Assembly: GCA_014825775.1 (NCBI GenBank)
Contig: MVAQ01000033.1
Location: forward strand, 62,001-126,000
Reading direction: 5' to 3'
DNA: 64,000 bases
Source of the DNA: Krasilnikovozyma curviuscula
Lineage: Eukaryota; Basidiomycota; Tremellomycetes; Cystofilobasidiales; Mrakiaceae
Positions 23,151 through 34,164 of this stretch are shown piece after piece. Position 1 is the stretch's first letter, and every line of letters starts with the position of its first letter. The notes beneath the pieces are model-generated. The model was not told the DNA's origin, made no database searches, and saw nothing but the letters and a program-made list of their open reading frames with translations. The translations under genes were made by a program, and so were the position numbers.

Positions 23151-23651
23151 GTTTGATCGATTTCAGAAAGGTTAGGGGATTCAGAGTAGTTGGTTTAAAT
23201 GTTCAGGCTAGACGAAGACACCAAGCAAGGGGACTAAATGATCAGACCAGGCGAGCAAGTGGGATATGTAACAGAAAAGCTGCTCACCCTGTTATGAAAT
23301 ATGAAGACAATTCTCTTTGGAAGAAAATAAAAACAAAGGCTACTGTTTCACACAGCAGGTGCTGACTTCTAGACGGTTGACTGTCGAAAGGCGCGAACAG
23401 AAAAAAAGAGGCTGGCAGTTTTGAAATTTTATTATTTGTTTTAGTTTTTTCATCATTTTGACTAAAGAGAGAATCCTCCTTGCTTCTTATAAGATCCATG
23501 TAGAGGAAAATGTACTGATAAATCCTAGGTCAAGGCTCTGATTGGATCAGTTTGATAGGCGATGTCTTGCAGCACAGGCGCAGACAACCCGACAGCAGTT
23601 CCATATGGAGTTGGCACAGAAATTCATCACATTTTGGTACAACAGCTCGTC
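23151..23651. other. Intergenic between two minus-strand genes
   Basis: Promoter side of the coiled-coil gene and 3' region of the Zn2Cys6 factor. Nothing was recognised. Confidence 0.5.
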
Positions 23652-26600
23652 TCAAGAATAATCAATCCTTCCCCCGGATCCATTTTGCATATTCAATGAC
23701 CCAGGTGTGCCGCTTCTAGCAGGAGAGTTCATCGAATCCCATTCCTTCATATACCCCCACGCATTCTGAGGGCTGTCAACTTCATTCGAGGAATAGTGCT
23801 GAAAAGTAGGCCTAATACCAGGTAGAGAGTGAGAGGCTGGTGATGAAGTTCCCCCGTCAGATAGCGGGGCAAGGTGAAATGGTGATTGGATCCCGCCTGC
23901 TCCTGGGATATGATGGCCGTGATTCATAGTTGAAGGAAATAGCATACTGTCAGGTGCACCAGAACCATATAACCGTAGATCTTCGTGTGAGGTACCTGCT
24001 CCACTGGAAACACCATATTGAAGAGGATGGAGGTCGATGCTGGAAGTTGGTGTATTGCCCTTTCGTCGTTCGAGTGAGGTCGGATCGGATGAGCCAAACA
24101 GACCGTGATGGAGAACGAAACCTATTTCGAGACCCCAATTGTTTGACATTTCATCCCACCATCGAGAGACTCGAGAGTCGTGAGTCGGTGATTGGCCGTT
24201 GGCGATGAGTGATTGGGTAACGATAAGGATCGGGAATGCCACTGGCAAAGTGGGTGAGGGTGATAGTCAGCCTTTTTTTTTTTTTTACTTTTAGCCACAC
24301 AATCAGAGCAACTTACTGAAAAGGTTTCTTCTACCTTTCACGCCGATGCTTTCGATTAATACCATCATGTTCTCAGCAGCCTGGCCTTGTTGACGGATCA
24401 CATCATTCTCGTTCCTCTCACCTTTCTTGCCCTTATTACGGACGGTTTGGAGGTAGAGAAACATCGAAGACTGCAACAACAAAAAAAGCCAGTCAGTCAT
24501 GAGAAATACAAAGCAAGTGAAAAACGATTTCAAGTATTCACCTCAGCCATACTGTGCAACACAGCAAATCCAGCACCAGATTCACCACCTTTTCTACCAA
24601 CATCCTCTCCACTTGATCCACTTCCACCATTAGGACCGAATCCATTGATCTTCCCACAGGCAGCCGCCAAGTTCCTCTCTGTGAACTGAAGCTCGGTAGG
24701 TAAAGCCTTTGACCAGGTATTGAGCATGTTCTCCGCGTTTCCTAACGGCTGCTGGTTCGCAGGACTAAGGATTTGTTCCAAAATCCAAGCCAGACGAGAG
24801 AGGTGACCAATCTCAGAAATGTCGCTTGGGTTGATAATGTTCTCAATGGACTGGATCTGAGTCAGAGAATCAGCTTTGAGAGGATACCCCGCTTCAGCAG
24901 GAATGCTGGTTGCAGCATACTCAATTCCAAGACCAAGTTCGAAGAGACTTTCAGAGACCGGGAGCGGAAGACGGGTAGAGAGTCGACGTCGGCGGTGAGG
25001 GTACGAGGAGTTGTAGGCGCTGAAGAGGATCTCAAGGACGTAAGTCATCCAGTGGAGGCGAAGACGCGTCTCACGCATGGTGATACTGTGAAGTGGATAT
25101 GATGCTGGAACCGGTGCATTTGGGTTCGGCTCATCCTGGGCGGTGAGGGAAGAGACGAGGGAGACAAGGACAGCTTCAAATAACAACAGCTGTCAGATCT
25201 CCCGCAGAATGTTGTTCCAAACCATGAACCAAAGAATTGGAGAAACTCACAAAGATGGTCTATAGCACCAGTGATTCGACCCATGTAGACCTCGTAGAAA
25301 ACGATCAACACCAGCGCTTGCGCTTTCATAATCCTCACTTCTTCAGACTCATCCCCATTACTACCTCTCGCCAAGAGCTCGACTTTGACAGCTTCACCAA
25401 ATACCTCTCCTCTCTTTGAATGATCAATACCACCGAATCTGGGGTTAGAAGAGAAGCGCGCAGCGAGTGCGAAAACTGAGTTCAAGAGGATGGGAGAAAG
25501 CGTCGATGTGTAGAGGCCGTGCGTGAATGTCGGTTGATGAATAATCTGATTGATGGGCGCGAAATTATTGTTAAAGATGTCGACAAGTTCTTTTCGAAGT
25601 TGAGGGGGAACAGCATAGCCAGTCGTAAGTTTCGGGTTGATTTCTGTAGTCGGTCGAGAGGCAATGGGCGTTGAGGTTTCAGGAAGGGAAGAATTTTGTG
25701 GGAAAGGTGAAGATCGATACTGAGGTACGCTAGTTGGTAAACCAGGAGGTGCCATAGCTTGCCCGTTGATCAGTGTGGCCCCGGAAGTGGTTGTGGTTGT
25801 GGTGGAGACCACACCGGGTTGAACGCCAGTACCACCTGAATCTACTCTCGTCCGTTTTTGTGGCTGAGAAGGTTCAGCCGAGGCGTTGTTTGTGTGAGTT
25901 GAAGAAGTTGCTGAGGCAGCGGAGGAAATATGAGCTGGATTATTCGCAGGGCGAGGTGGAGCCACTGGAGTGCCTGCCGAAGAGAGATAGATACATTCTC
26001 TACCAGAGAACTCGCTAGTTTAACAAAAGGTCGTCAGAACATGTGATGAATATTACAAAGGGGACACGTCTGATGTACCAGTTGGAGCAGGGTAGTTCAC
26101 CTGTACACCTTCTCTTATTCTGCGGCCACAAAAATTATCAAAGTAACCGAAGTAAGTAAAAGAGCTGACCCGTTAGCGAGAGACTACTATTACCTTATGA
26201 CAGGCAGCTAGGAGGGAGGACGATAGAAAGAGGAAACACGTTAGCTTCATGACAAGCTCAGCAAGAAGCTGGAAATTTGAGTCCCCGTCATCCCAGTCGC
26301 TGGTTCAACACCGACAAAGGCAAAATCAAACAACAAACCAGACCCTACCATGCTATGAGCAAGGCATGTTGTTCGAACGAACCGTAGCGAGGGCGATACT
26401 CAAAGAAAACTAGACTTACTGCAAGCTCTTGCCAACCTCTTTCTTTTCTTCCCCTTCGTCGTAAGATCACCCGTTCCAGCGATGCCAAGAATCCTTCCAG
26501 TGCTGGTGATATGATGGGATGGTCCAGCAACAGCATTTGCTGATCTTCCTGCTGAATTTCCATTCTCTTGCTGTGTCGTCCCTGCAGCTGCTGCTGGGTC

Positions 26601-27346
26601 CTCAGCTAGGCCACCATTAACTTCCTCCCCGTCCGCTAGACTTGAGTTATCCGCAATGGAGCTTGGAGCTCTGCTGCTACTTGGAATGAGACCAGATATG
26701 ACACTTGGAGCCTGCAAGCTGGTGAGCATCAGGTTTGCTATCGCAGGCGGCGCAGGAGGTAATCCATCCATATTGGTCGTCGTCTTTGGCTTTGAATTGG
26801 CTGCTGCTTCGACCAGTAGATCAAACCCAATGGAGGAGCTGCGACTACTTGAGGCACTGGGGGAGTGAACTGGAGTCAGGACGAGATTGTCCAAGCCCAG
26901 AGGGGGTAGCTGCTGCGTCTGGCCAGCTGGACGTTGGGAGAAGTGCTGGACCTGGGAATTTTGAATCTGAGGGGAATGAACTTCTTGGAGCTGATGTCGG
27001 TACACCGTCGATGTTGAATGCAACGAATGCAGTGTCGACTCTGAACTCGTTCTCGAAGGTGAACGAGGCTGGAATGCCATCTGCAATGGCGTTGAAATTA
27101 TCAGTGCGAAGGTAAACAACAGGGTGTGGGAAAACGTTTTCTCACGTTGGCTAACGCTGCCAACCTTACGCCAGCACTTCGATCGTGACTTTGACTCTGG
27201 TTCTGCAGCAGCAAGGTTTGGATAGAAGGTAATCTGGTGTTAAAGCCGAAGGAGCTGGCGCAACGGATCAAGTTCTTCCGCTTGATTGGAGACCCCTCAG
27301 CGGACGACGAATGAGAGGACGACGAGCTTGACGAACCGAGAGCCAT
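23652..27346 (-). CDS. Zn2Cys6 fungal transcription factor (first of two)
   Basis: Eight exons (27146-27346, 26420-27080, 26194-26207, 26079-26119, 25251-26014, 24542-25173, 24317-24470, 23652-24241) give about 1018 aa. The zinc cluster is rebuilt across four exons: C-x2-C-x6-C-x5-C-x2-C-x6-C, starting CTACHKNKRRC and then LPCSNCEFSGREC, a perfect spacing. It is preceded by the basic stretch GKKRKRLARAC. About 290 disordered Ser/Gln-rich residues come before it. The middle homology region follows (PPQLRKELVDIFNNNFAPIN, IHQPTF, MKAQALVLIVFYEVYMGR), as in fungal-specific TF domain proteins. Such factors bind DNA as dimers at CGG-type sites. The 14-nt exon encodes the second zinc Cys. The target genes are unknown. 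Confidence 0.88.
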
Positions 27347-27683
27347 GCTCTCACTGATTTAATTTTGAAGAAGAAAACGAACGCCTGAGATAAGTAACTT
27401 GCAGAAGAGTATTCAGTGTAGTCCTTCTTTCGTTTTGAAAGACAAAAGCAGTTCGTCGTAGCGCAGTACAGCTGCTAGACTAGAAACTATCGTAGTCCGC
27501 TTTTAACTGGTCTCCAAACTCAAACTTATTTCTTATTTCTGTTAATGTCACGAAGAGTCACAATGACAAGAAAGGTATGGCATGTTTGCGAACTTACTCG
27601 AAGTTGCAACGCACGCGAGGGCCTAACAGCGAATATCAGTTCATCTCAGATACAACCAAACAGAGCCAGCTGTAAGTTTAGAT
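27347..27683. other. Intergenic between two minus-strand genes
   Basis: Short upstream region of the Zn2Cys6 factor and 3' region of OGG1. Nothing was recognised. Confidence 0.5.
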
Positions 27684-29406
27684 TTAAGACCTCCTTCCTC
27701 TCTTCAATACTTCAACTTCTTCTTGCTCACCAGCGTTGATGCTGTTCATAGTCTTCCGTTTTTTGCCTCCCACCGTCGGCGTTTCATCGACTTCTAACTT
27801 GATGTCAATCATCAATTCGTCCTTCGGCGTAAGCAGTTCACCAGCTACAGTAGAGGGAGTTGTCACTGTGGAAGCATTCGACGACATCTGCAGCGTGCTG
27901 GTGATGAATTTCTTCTGCAGCATCGTGCGCCGTTTGACGGGCGTCTTCATTTGATCATTTTCTTCTAGAACTGATTCGATCTTGACCAGCACCTCCTCCT
28001 TGACTTCTACTTTGACTGCGACGGGGTTCAAGAAGGCCAGATCACTCGCAAATAGCACTGCTTGACACCACCCCGCCCATTCTTCGCCCCAGATACTAGC
28101 GAGGTGTTTGCCTACCGCCCCGTACAAGATAGGTGTCATCGGCATCTTCTTTTCCTTTGAGGCGGTGTATGGAGAGGGGTTGAAGTGGTACAGTCGTCGA
28201 GCAAGAGAGATAACGTGTGTGTCGATTGGGATAGTCTGTTTCTGTGACAGGGAAACAAAACATGGACGGGACGAATTCAGCAGCGAGCAAGAATGATTTA
28301 TTTAGGAAGAAATTATTAATCTTACAAAGTCGAGACACATCAACAGAACGCAATCCGCAACTTTCGGGCCTACACCTTTGAACTTCAACAACTCCTCCCT
28401 AGCCTGTAGGTTTTGATTTAGACCGTGTTTCAAAATAGCATTTGTGAGTATGGTGTTACAGCCAAAACTAAGATGAAAGTGTCACTCACCTCTTCAATCG
28501 GCTTCTTTCTCAAGCTGATCAAGAATCTCTCTGCTTCACCTTCACCGGGGTGCTCCTCGCAAAGCATGAGCGCAGTATCATAAATGAAGCCAGCACGATA
28601 CCCGAAACCTAAATCCCTCAGTTTTTGTTCCGTCGACGGGTGTGTGAAGGCTGATGGTGGTGGGAAGGGGTAGTATTCGATTTTGGTCTCGGGGTCGATA
28701 TACAGCGGTTGTGGTTTAGGAGGTTTGGCCTTCGATTTTGAGGATGAAGATCGCGGGGAGAAATGTTCTCCGGCACAGGAGACCATTCCCGTAATGCGGG
28801 GGATGTTGTTGTTTGTCGAACATATGAAACTGTGCAGTGTGTGCCGAACGCGCGTGAGCAGAAAGCAAAGAGAAATGAGGATGACGTTTAGTCTAAAGCA
28901 TATCTCTCAGTGAAGACATTGGTTTCTCACCTGAACAGACATTCCCATGGATCCTGTCGTAGGACTCTCACCCCGTCCAAGGCGCCGTCCTCAACGAACC
29001 GCTTCTTAAACACTGGATCCCTTTCGCCCCATTGTGAGTACAACCTTTCCAGATGCACATCCAGCTGGAAATAGTCATGCAGCCAGTTTTTCGTAGTTGT
29101 TTCGTCCTCCTGGGGTTTTGTTGAGCGGTAGAGCAGCTCAGTGGGCGTTTGGCGGAGGAAGACGACTCGGTCAGAGAGGCAAAGAGACCATTCTGCTGGT
29201 GCTGGTGAAGGTGGTGAGAGAGGGATGTGTTTCCAACGGAAGGACTGACCTGATACGCGTGTAGAAGTCGATCAATCAGTGAGTGACTTGGGCCGGATGG
29301 ACTATAAGTAAATCGACTTACCACTCTTGAGAACATGAGCTAGGTTCAATTGCTTATAGCTCATTGTAATTGAGCGAAATGCTGTAGCTGGGGAAGTCAC
29401 CTGCAT
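27684..29406 (-). CDS. OGG1: 8-oxoguanine DNA glycosylase/AP lyase
   Basis: Five exons (29322-29406, 28931-29249, 28490-28829, 28326-28403, 27684-28241) give about 459 aa. Family landmarks are in order: LNLAHVLKSGQSFRW, the damage-recognition loop SFICSTNNNIPRI, the helix-hairpin-helix KFKGVGPKVADCVLLM with the catalytic Lys, and PIDTHV with the catalytic Asp. The enzyme excises 8-oxoguanine opposite cytosine. The ATG at 29406 gives a 10-20 residue leader. An in-frame ATG at 29568 would add 54 residues and might target mitochondria. After the folded core (ending about residue 340) there is an unusual tail of roughly 110 residues with repeated Val-Lys-x-Glu motifs (KVEVKEE, LVKIE, IKLEVDE), resembling SUMO consensus sites. 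Confidence 0.93.
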
Positions 29407-29929
29407 CTTGAAAAAGTGACTGGGAGGGAAGGTTGGAGGTGAGCTGTATCGGGTTGGTGGGCAAACTAGTGACAAGAGGTCGAATTTAAGAGAAGGTGTC
29501 GAGATCGAGAAAAGGATAGTATGGACGAGAGTATGAGCTGTCCTATGTGACGCAGAAAGATACAGCAAACTTGTCAGCTCTTACTCGTGAGGCGGCAGGA
29601 TAGTGAGTTCCTCTGTCCCATTAAAATGAAAGGAAAAGAAAAAAACAGCGTTAACATACCAGAAATTACTTTGAGGTACCAGAGCAATACTGTAGTGACT
29701 TTGTACGAGCTGTTGAGATGATTGTTGACAGATAGAGGGGGAGCTCGAAAAAAAATCCTGTGAAGAACGCCATTCCTTCGCGTGGCGGGATTTGCGATCG
29801 ACAGGCAGGGAGACGCGTTACTTCTCCGCCAGAGAGAATCGTGTCTTTTCCGGAAAGCACCACCGAAATCGGGAATCGAAAGCAAGAAGAAATAGAGATA
29901 CAGATAGCTACGTGATGGGACCTCCTGCT
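29407..29929. other. Intergenic, upstream of OGG1
   Basis: An in-frame extension of OGG1 up to 29568 may be coding. The rest holds short frames on both strands without recognisable character. Confidence 0.4.
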
Positions 29930-30179
29930 CTCCTTCGGACTAAGCAACCATGTAGTCGCATATCTGGCACACGCACTTGGACCAACCAACCCTCCATCTC
30001 CCCATCCCTTTCATCTGTTCTTAAGACCAGCGATTCCCTGCTTTTGTTTTAGGAACACAGTATCTGCTACACACGTTGAAGAGAATTTTAGTGCTACCAA
30101 CGTCACTTTGACACACGAAGAGCTCGCGAAGATCAGGACTTTGATTCAGGATAGAAAGCCTAAAGGGGCTAGGTATTAA
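29930..30179 (+). pseudogene. Possible aldo-keto reductase C-terminal remnant
   Basis: From 30053 to the TAA at 30179 the frame reads THVEENFSATNVTLTHEELA then KIRTL and ends KPKGARY. This strongly recalls the C-terminal helix block of aldo-keto reductases, whose usual form is a VEENFxAxxVxLTxEE pattern. The preceding in-frame stretch (SNHVVAYLAHALGPTNP) is vaguely like the segment before it, but the catalytic barrel, NADP site and active-site Tyr/Lys were not found upstream. It is read as a decayed copy or an orphan last exon. A spliced gene with diverged upstream exons cannot be excluded. Confidence 0.4.
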
Positions 30180-30646
30180 TCTTTCGTCTCTTTTTGACCC
30201 CATTCACTCGCAATAACACTTTCTCTCGTCACAGTTTCCCAGAAGTAGTGATGTCAGTTATCGGACACTAAAGATCAACAGAACAAAATGGAGTCGGGCA
30301 GTCTAGGTTACATCTGCGCACTATTTTCAGACCACATAAGAATCGCATATGAATATATTTCAAACTTCTACGTAACTTCCAACGTACTGCGCTGTGCCCT
30401 GCAAGGTGTCTGCGCCACTTGCGGTGCAACGACAGACTCGAACTAGCTCATATAAAACAGCAGATTTCAAAACGTGCACACCTAAATTGTTTCTTCTCCT
30501 TCCCAAAGGGTCTTCTGTAGATTATGAGGGAAACAGATGGGCTTTCGAGGTGCGTGGCGTTGCAACATAAATCCAGGCCTGCTCACCGGCTGAACGTTTC
30601 CTTCTCGTCCACATCACCATCCTCACAGCATCTCTCACCGAAAACC
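30180..30646. other. Intergenic, promoter side of the WW gene
   Basis: No ORF of note. The region just before the ATG is pyrimidine-rich, as in other plus-strand leaders here. Confidence 0.5.
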
Positions 30647-31846
30647 ATGGCTACTCCTGATCCAAGACCTCTCCCGGATGGTAAGTAGACACCTATTGTT
30701 GGCTAGACTAATTTGGCTGACCCTTCTGACTTGGGCTTTTTAGGATGGATTTCTCAGGTAATGGTCGCACTGCATTCAGCCCGCTTGAACCTTTCTCGCC
30801 TGACCTGTCCGTTTGTTTTTATGTGACCAGTTTGATTCCAACTACAACACTCACTTCTACGTTGATAAGAGACAGAACCCACCTGTATCATCCTGGGTCC
30901 AGTGAGTACTAGCCTGACGAAAGATCGTTGCGTTGTAATCTGGGGGGGATTGTAATCGTGAACCATCGGTTGACCAGGTCCCCACCTTCCTTCTTTCTTT
31001 ATAACAGCCCTTTAGACATCAACCCTCAGCCTACTTTCTCTCCACCACCGGGGGCTCCTCCTCCTAGAAACAACTCTGCTCAAGGCCCCGGGCAATATGG
31101 ATCGCAGGAGAAGTTTGGAGGATCTCAGAACCAAGGCTACGGCAACCAACAACCACAGGTGAGTGTATCATTTGGTACTGCTCGCATTTGAGAGGAATCT
31201 TGAAGCGGCAGTGTTGTGGGTTTCCAGAGGAGTCGAGTCGTATGGGCGACGAAGAGGGGTTCTGCTTGGCGTTTTTCTCTGGGCAGGCCCTCCATCATTA
31301 TTCACTGCTTCTGACACTTCTCTTTTGAACACTCCAGATCCCCCAGTATCAACAGCAACAGCAGTACCAGCAACAGCAATACCAGCAACCTCCACCACAG
31401 CAAGCTCAAAAATCCGGTTTAGGTGGTCTGTTCTCGAAGCTCAGTGGTGGAGGTAACCGTCCTCAGCAACAGTACATGCAGCAAGGTTACCCTCAACAAG
31501 GATACGGTCAGCAACCTATGTACCAACAACAGCAGCAGAGGCCATCTGGTGGAGGTGGAATGGGTGGAATGGGAATGGGTGGTATGGCCCTCGGAGCGGG
31601 AGCCGGTTTACTGGGTGGAGCATTGTTGATGAACGCGTGAGTGTAACACTTTCTTAAAGTTCTCCTTCTCAAGAAGTATATGAAGTGCAGATACGTGTTC
31701 GATTCTGACTTTGTTTGCGCGCTTGCAGTTTTGACGATCACGAAGACCGCCAGGAGCAGGATGCATACCAAGATGGCTATCAAGATGGACAGGACAACGA
31801 CTATGGAGGTGGCGGGGATGACTTTGGTGGGGGTGGTGATTTCTAG
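30647..31846 (+). CDS. WW-domain protein with polyQ and Gly-rich tail
   Basis: Six exons (30647-30680, 30744-30757, 30831-30901, 31008-31158, 31338-31636, 31729-31846) give about 228 aa. Residues 9-42 form one WW domain: LPDGWISQFDSNYNTHFYVD then PPVSSWVHP, with both signature Trp residues and the central aromatic pair. WW domains bind proline-rich peptides. The rest is a Gln-rich tract (CAA/CAG codons, about 31345-31400), a Gly/Met-rich hydrophobic stretch (GMGGMALGAGAGLLGGALL) and an acidic Gly/Asp tail. This layout is common in fungal WW proteins of unknown role. Exon 2 is only 14 nt and encodes most of DGWISQ, including the first Trp. Confidence 0.85.
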
Positions 31847-32658
31847 AAAGCTCCTCAGCTTTCAGTAAGTCTCTCTCACTTTTTCTGTGATTTCGTCTAT
31901 TGACTTCATCGAACTGGTATTGAATCGCATCTCTCCATTTCTTCATTTTCCGCTCCTGTGTCTTTCTAAGGGGCTCCCTTTGTACCATTCCCTTCTATAG
32001 ACATGAACTGATAACAGTTTCGAGTAACCTGTAGCTCAGTTTCCTCTTTCTGTCGTCGCCGCGCTTGGAGATACAGACATCGACAATGCCTTTTATTGAT
32101 ACTATTCTTCATTGATAAAAAATCACCCTTTCTCTAATTTCACAGCAAGTTTCCTCGGATCATTTGGAGAACGACTCTTCGCTCGTATCGGATACAAGCC
32201 TAGCCTCGGCTCAGCATCATCGTGTTGGACATCATCGCTGATAAGAGCTTAGACCATCGTAAAACTGAAAACCGACTTGGATAGAGATTCGATGGGGTAT
32301 TGCAGAGCTCACTTACATAGCTTTGAATATTTATTCTGAGATGAAAGGTGTCTTTCCTTAATAAGAAGGCGAGTCGTGGTCAGGAAATGCGAATGGGACG
32401 GAACTGAGGATGTGACTACATTGGTTTCTATTTGCTCTCAGAGTTGGCCAAGTATTTCAAGTCAGGAAAATGTTGCGTATCGAACCCTCAAAAACTGAGG
32501 ATTAACTCAAAAACAATTCACTCAAAATCCACAGAGCGGCCCTCTCAGCAAAAATTTGGGATTTCGAGACGTGCAGCTGTCAACCTCAACTTCTGAATTC
32601 CATTTCAAGCAAAAGGACATTTGCTGGTTTCTAGATACTATTTGAGGTCGACGGAAGA
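31847..32658. other. Intergenic
   Basis: 3' region of the WW gene and promoter of DPH3, about 0.8 kb. No coding or RNA signal was recognised. Confidence 0.5.
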
Positions 32659-33086
32659 ATGGTTGCTTACTATGACGAAGTAGTACGTTCTCACTTCAAG
32701 TTTTCTATGACTCCTGCCTGCAGGGGTTTGACCAATCCATTATTATTACCAGGAAATCGAAGATTTCACTTACGATGAGAAGCTGAAGCTATACCATTAC
32801 CCATGTCCTTGTGGTGACCGTTTTGAAATTACCAAGCTCATGCTGAGGGACGGGGAAGACATTGCCATTTGTCCGAGCTGTAGCTTGATTGTTCGAGTCA
32901 TCTATGATCCGGTAGGTTATACTTTCCTCTCATCCTTTCAAATAGAAATTGTTCACTGACGAACGGCATCCACTTTCATTTTAGTTGGACTACGAAGATT
33001 ACGAACCGTCGGAGGATGAGGAGGAGAAGGAGGAAAGTCCTGACACCTCTGTCGAGGCTGAAGAAGATGCAGATGAAAAGAAGTAA
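32659..33086 (+). CDS. DPH3: Diphthamide biosynthesis protein 3 (CSL zinc finger)
   Basis: Three exons (32659-32682, 32753-32911, 32985-33086) give 94 aa. The CSL zinc finger is complete: [13 protein letters not shown] with C-x-C, then [15 protein letters not shown] with C-x2-C, and the start [13 protein letters not shown] is the family's own. Dph3 (Kti11) is the small electron carrier that feeds the radical-SAM Dph1-Dph2 complex making diphthamide on elongation factor 2, and it also supports Elongator tRNA modification. An acidic tail of about 30 residues ([10 protein letters not shown]) is typical of fungal members. Length matches the family. Confidence 0.95.
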
Positions 33087-34164
33087 ATGAGGTTGCAGTT
33101 TTATGGTGTTGGTGGTGTCGGCTTCTTCTTGGATCGCGCAAAGGTATGCTTTTTCTTGGTCTCGTGTTCTTCCGCGCAACCGGCACATTTTGACTTTGGC
33201 ATCCTCAACCTGAAGTTCTCTCACGAGAAAGGCTTTTCCTGTCAGAAAGGTTCATGGAAGCTCAGGGTTTTCTCATCCTCTCGGTTACAGAGTATCCTGG
33301 CTATGTTCTCTTAACTCAACGTCTAGGGAAGCCGAAGCTGGTATCATCTGGTAGAGAGACACCATTTGACCCAAATATAAATACGAGCTCTTTGGCCTAA
33401 TTTGGCGACTTTGAATGCTCAATGCAACAACTTCATCGCTATTTGTTCGGTCCACCGACATGGTCGAGATCGTCTCGCCCTTCTCGCCCTCAACCTCGCT
33501 GCAGGTTCACCATCTTCCTCCACAGTATTTCATCTCTACACCAATATCCAACAAATTATTCACCTGACTGCTTTTCCTACTCAGCCTGTTATATCTCTCA
33601 CCAGAGCGTGGACAGCTACCTCCAGTGGTCTGTAGCTGAAGCAACGTTTGGTGATGAGTTACTTCATGTTACTTCAAAGGGTAGCGTCAAGAAGTTGAAA
33701 TATGGACATGGGGAAGAGGATAGGTGCTGGCATATCTGAGGCGAGGTTGGAGATCGCTTGTGATGTTGTAATTCGGAGGTGTAGCACGCGGGCACGCGTT
33801 ACAATAATAAGATTTGGAAAGCTTTGAGGGAAACAAATACTGATTCCTTGATTGATCTTCATTCTCAAAAACAATTGACAGCAAGTCAAAACGAATTCTC
33901 ATGGCGATGCAATTTATGATCGTCATCAGACAGGGGCAGCATGCTGCACCGGTAAAGTGACCCTAGCCCCCAAACGTCACCAGTCCTCCTGTCATTTTAT
34001 TCCGATATGTAAATCAGACTACCAGCTCCATCTTCAAATCTCGAAGAGGAGACTTCTTGAGTGAAACACGTCGAATCGACTCCTCAAATAAAGAAATTCT
34101 CAAACGCTGACGAGAAGCATATGAAAACCTGAACGAAATTGTCCCGTTGGTTCCAAAGACTATA
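33087..34164. other. Intergenic, promoter side of the glutaminase gene
   Basis: About 1.1 kb. A plus-strand frame near 33402-33635 (with RLALLALNLAAGSPSSSTVF) has some protein flavour and might be a decayed N-terminal fragment of a glycosyltransferase, but no continuation was found, so no gene is called. Confidence 0.4.

Noticed and set aside
33402..33635. Possible glycosyltransferase N-terminal fragment
   Set aside because: Only a short stretch with weak resemblance and no downstream exons; too little to call even a pseudogene.
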